Positions 55,401-61,400 of a stretch of DNA of 64,000 nucleotides are shown here, piece after piece. The stretch lies in contig CM037469.1 in NCBI GenBank assembly GCA_021014325.1, positions 19,119,701 to 19,183,700 on the forward strand, given 5' to 3'. This DNA is from Plazaster borealis (Eukaryota; Echinodermata; Asteroidea; Forcipulatida; Labidiasteridae). The notes below the pieces were generated by a model that had not been told where the DNA came from, did not search any database, and saw nothing but the letters and a program-made list of their open reading frames with translations. The translations under genes and the position numbers were made by a program. Position 1 is the stretch's first letter, and every line of letters starts with the position of its first letter.

Positions 55401-58400
55401 GCTGCTCCATAAAATTTACAGCTGAACCCGAAAATACGAAATTACCGTTGCCCAAAGAAAATCCTAATAATTTCTGCACAGCTCAGAAACCTTAAAGACA
55501 ATGTTAATGTTATGTTTGCATTATCATTTTGAGAATGTGTTTCTTGACAAAAGGTCAGCGAGTTCATCGACGTCTTTGTCAACGGCAATGCAAAAGATAA
55601 GTTCAAGCAGTTCGACATCGTTCTGAGCGGGGAAATTCCATTTCCAAGGAGGGAAGTGGTTTTCTTCCAATACCGTTATGGAATTCCACTCGGTGGAATT
55701 ATCTGGTTGGAATTTAGTAAGTATCTCTTCAAAAATATATTTTTCCCCTGCTACCCCTTTTTCCACCAAAATATCATAACCTGTGTTTTAGGATTAGTTG
55801 TTACCTAAGCATGACTTTTCAGTAGGCTTACTTTATAACCATTTACTGAGTGCCGTCTACCGAAAACCACACAAATATGGTATGTATCCTCTGGTTACAC
55901 ACTGCAAAAACTGATGTGTTAAATTGACACCATGGGTGTTAAAATAACACCAATCAGTGCAAAGACAATTACATTGGTGTTATTGTAACACCCTAAGATG
56001 TTAATTTTGATTCTCTGGTCTGTATCTAACTGCAACAAAACCCATGGTGTCAAAATGAACACCCCACTTTTTGCAGTGCAGTGGCCTTTATTCGGTGCTG
56101 TGGGTGGGTGCCAAACACCAATGGCACCAGCTCATAGATACAAAAAGCAGATTGATGGAATGGTTCCACTTTATCAGAGGGTTGGATGTGTGTCGGCTGT
56201 GTGATCCTGATGCTAAGACATGTAGCAGATTTTGTTCGCTGGGTATGGCTGTGGGTTTCCCCCAGCCCATAAAAAACATAGTCTAGGATATCAAGGACGT
56301 TCAACTCGCTCTTTGCTTTGCAACTGGGAAAAATTATGAAATAAATAACGTGACTCCTGCAGGAGGAAACGGGCTCACAAAAGGAGGTTTTAACAGAGGG
56401 GCTGAGTTAAGACAATATTACCAGAGACTGATATTTATAACTGAGAGAGATTTGCTTTATACAGGTATTGAAGCTGGTGGGTTTTTCGACATGAAGATAC
56501 CTGTGTCGGTGGCCCTTGTGGCAATGAAAGCCAAGGTAATGTTTGTTTTAATGAGCAGAAGGGATATGGTCACACCATTATTGCCAAAGATACCGGTACA
56601 CTCTTCAAAGTATTTTATGCAAGGCTCATGTGTTGAAGTTAACATTAAGTAACATCCCAAAAGGGATACTGACTAACTTTTGACTAATTTGGTGTTAAAG
56701 ATTACAAACACAAATTGTCTAGGGCTGGATTTGAACCTGAGACCACCGGATTAATGTGCCGGTGCACTTACAACTGAGCCATATAATCCAAATGTCGGCG
56801 GTGCCCCCTTTTTGACAAAATCTTTGTTCGGGGTGCCAGTCAGAAGGCATTCAATCTGTGATTGCCGTTAGGGATCACACCTAAGTTTACAATACAACCT
56901 GAAAAATGGCATAAAGGGACCACCTTAAAGGCACTGAACACGTTTGGTAGTTGTCAAAGACCAGTTTTCTCACTTGGTGCATCCCAACACATGCATAAAA
57001 TAACAAGCCTGTGAAAATTTGGGCTCAATGGTCATCGAAGTTGCAAAAAGCAAAAAATGATGAAAGAAAAAACACTCTTGTTGTGCAAATTTGTGTGCTT
57101 TTGGATAGGAATAACAACTTCTTGCAAGAAGTTTTTATTATTTTAGTGAGAAATTACCGCTTTCTCAAAAACTACGTTACTTCAGAAGGAGTCGTTTCCT
57201 ACGATGTTTTATACTATCAACAGCTCTACCAAACGTGTACGATACCTTTAAGGGAATATGACTTTTATTTCAAAAAAACAAGTAATAATTCCCTACAAGA
57301 GAAACTGACTTGGTAATTTTTTTATTAATTTGAGGGTGAACAAAGACAATTTTACTACAGCAAGATTTGACCTTCTGCAACCTCCGGATTACTTTTACTT
57401 AAAAACCATTAATACCAAATGATAATAATACGAATTTAGCAGTGAGCTATGATAACCTTAATAATGTATCTATACAGGGTGGCATAACACCAATGGTTGG
57501 TTCCTACGTTAAAGCAAGCGTTTCAATCGGCAATGTATTGTATGGCGAATTGATACTCAAGGCAGACGTCCTACACACAAGCTTTCCTACAGTCGCAGAA
57601 CTACTCTTTGCCAAATTCCCACTGGATGTTGGGTAAGTCCTTGTGGTTTAAATATTCAGATATTTCTGAATCAAGTCGAGGCTTGAACAGAAAATAGTCT
57701 GGTACCCATTTATACCATGCCCGATATGGGACAGAGGGTATCCCCAATGCTCCTTTACTTTAACACACTATTTTCCTCTTGTACAGAAGTGCCTTTCCCC
57801 CTAAAATCCTCTAAAGAGTTCTTGAGATTCTAAGCACACAATGAAGACACAATAGGGGGTACACCATGTCCCATATTTGAGCACTAAATGCACATTTTGT
57901 AAAATATAAATCAGCATTCGACAACCATGAAAAAACATGAGAAAAGTGAGACCCCGCAACTAATCATTCTTATTCAATAGGCCCTAATTATTCCTGAGAC
58001 AATCTCAACTTCCTCGGAATATGCAGCACTGGCAAACAAATGGGCGCAAAGGTTGCTATAAATCGTTCACATCAACCCCTGCAGATACCCATTAACTTCT
58101 GGGTTATGAGGTGTTGAGATAATGTTCCAGTTGATCCTTCCCAGGTAGAAATGATGGTACATCCTCAGACACCATGCAGGTGTCCTTCAATGTACAATAT
58201 TCAGAGCTCTGAATGTCATCGTCTTTGTCTTTAACCATTAATTCTGTGACTTCAATCCTCAGACTCAGGATGGACATAGTGATGATCCCCTTGATAATTC
58301 GACTGTCTGGTAAAATCACACTGAAGATCCCTTTCTTCGGAAGGAAGACGCTGTACAAGAGGGATCTGTGGCGCTACCAAGAAAACCCTATCCATAAAAA

Positions 58401-61400
58401 CATATTCGATATTCACACCAAGGACCCCGATGAGTCTCCGCCAGAAGTTGTGGCTTACTCTACACCTGTGGTAAGTGCTGTAAACTTAAACCAACTCCCG
58501 GTTGAACAATACCTTGTTTTTTCTTTTCTGAGCATCATTTGAGATGACTTTTCCTCCGAGCGACTTTACAATCGCAAAATCAACTGAATGTGTTCTCCTA
58601 TCAAAAGCCAAATTAAAAAAGTTTTTTTTTTAAAGGTTTGGTTAATAGTTATAGTTTAAGTAGTGTGTACAAGTGGGTGTATGTGTACGTCTCTTGAAGG
58701 TACCATTATTAATAGCTAATAATTATTATTATACATTTACTTATACACCTTGCCTACTCTCCTCATGTCATAAATCCCGCAAAATAAACAAAATCATTTT
58801 CTTTCCTTTCTTAGCGTGATCGGAGAGAGGCGTCAACCTCTTCCCTAAATATTGCAGAACAAACCACCCATTGCAGCATTGAGCAGGTGCCCGGGCTAGA
58901 CTACACAGAGCCCGCCTTTCAACTTGAAGTGGTCGCTGCTGATGACAAGAGCCTAGTGACGTTTTTCTATCAAGTTGGGACGGTACCTGGGGGTAACGAC
59001 GTACTCCCCAAGACTGAATTTGGAGGACCATCAGCAATCATTTCACAGGTGATGATTCTTTGGTATCCACAATCGAGTCTTGGTTCATTTGGGGTTCAAA
59101 TCAATGATTCGTCCATTACAAATTCATTTAGAGATTGATGTTTGTATCTTACCTCTAGGCCAACTCTAGAGGGGTCTGAGACATCTGTTTTGGGGTGTTA
59201 GAAAACACTTTGAAAACACTTATTAGACAGCACTTTACGACAGTCAACTCTGGAACTTTATAGGATGAATCAGTCCCCAATTGACAAAATTAAAGGCCTC
59301 TATAGGATTGAAATATTTCCCATACTAAACCGGATTTCTGAACAAATTTCGCACCCTGTTTTGGCCACAGATTCTGCTCGGTGGCCATCCACTTTACTTC
59401 ACCGTTTACGCCATGAATAATGGCGGAGGTACCTCAACCGCCACCTGCAACCTGCCGACCTTTGACATCACCCTCCCAACGGGGCGTATCACTCCTGACT
59501 TCGTTTCAACCAGTCACCCACACATCCTTCGTGCCTCAGCAGTGGTCTATGATGACTCTGTCATTTTGATGCAGAAAGAAGGGTTGGGGTTTGGACACGA
59601 GATCTGGGGGGATCAGATCATACCCTGGCACACGGTAGACCTCACAGAGCGGGAAAACCTTGGAACCTCAAGTAATTATTGCAAAGATATATTTCACTTT
59701 CTCTTGACAACATCGCACATGCGGAAAATTGGTCACACTCATGTTACTGTAAGTCCTCGAAATATTCAGTCTTCGAGCTTGCAGGGCAGGTTAGGCTCAG
59801 AAGCATTTAGAAATCCCTGCTTTCCAGCGACCCATATGCAACTCATGGTTCAATTGTTTTGTTTATGGAAATATTATAATACCTAAACAGTCAATCGAAG
59901 GATTCATGAAGTTGTGGTCACAGCAAGACAGAAAACAAGTAGACAAATTGTAAAACATAAATTTCGTACTATTTAATTTTTTCATTTACTTGTTACAGTC
60001 AACGACTTTCACTATTTCACCGTCGCCAAGAAAGGACGCCTCATCTCTACACCCACATCCACTATCATCCATATTAATCCCAACTTCTGTGCCCGTGACT
60101 GCCTCGCCCTCCCCGAGACAAAGTGTCTGAGTATCAACTACGACTACGGTTCCAAGACATGTGAACTTCTTGAAGAGATCGAGGGTCATGGGGTCGAGGT
60201 TCATGAGGTACCTTTGTATACAATTTGTTTAATAATATAATATAATGGATAACATTTATTTACGACTGGAGTGTGTACAGCATTTGTTTTTTAATAAACA
60301 TCACTTGAGTCTCTTGCGATTAATGTTTAAAAATAAAACCAGTAGCAAAACTCACTAAAACAATATAATTTATCCAACTCAAAGACAAAGTGGAAATACG
60401 GACTTAGTTTTGTTTTATCACTTTTTGTCAAATACTTCCAATGGACTAAACTGATTTAGAGTGAAGGTTGTTAGTTAAAGGTATTATACAGGATTGGTGG
60501 ATATGCCAAAATAGTGGCAGACAGTGTTCCTGTTTTGTGTTATCAACCACATACAAAATTCATTACAAAGGGAAGACTTTCACAGACAAAATGGTTTTAG
60601 TATTTTAGTATGGATTTCATAATCAGTAAGCTTTCAGAACAATTACTTTTTTGTATCCATTACCAATCTTGTATAGTATCTATATAAAGTAATGCACTTT
60701 GTAAACATAATGTCATTTCTAACTTTGTTTCTTCTATTTTGCATTTCGAATCAAGTATGGTACATTCACTCATTTCGAGCGTCTTGGTGTCGGCCACGCT
60801 GTTGAGTTTAACCACGAGTCCCTCTTGCTCGATCACACCAACACCTACTACTTCAACATAGAGCTCCTGAACTATGTGGCGTATGACAATATCGTGTCAT
60901 CTGTGGGAATCGTGGCAGACTTTACAACCCCAGACCCTGGTTTGATCGTCAATGCCTCAAGGGATGAGGTTGTACATGAGCAGTGTGTTCAGTTTACTCC
61001 TGATGAATGGGAGAGACGATGTATTGAGGATACACCTCTTGATAATCATAGGTAGGCCATAAAGCCTTGCTCCGTTAACTACTCCTCCTGACTCCTGCAT
61101 CAGAGCAGGCTGGGGCTTGATGTTAATAACTAGTTTTTATAAAGCGCTTTATATACGGGTGTCTCAAAGCACATTTCATTATTTATTTCCAGACAGGGTT
61201 TTGAAGGTTTTGAATTATGAGACCCATTTATGTAACACCTTTTAAGGATTCACAGGGTGCTGTGGCGCATTCAGCAGCCACTGCCAGAAACACCGGGGCA
61301 AAACCCTTTTTTGCGATAAGTGTAAGTGGGTTCTGCTACGTGGATTACACAACACATAAGACCAACGATTTTGCCTCCCATACGAACGACGAATCAATCA

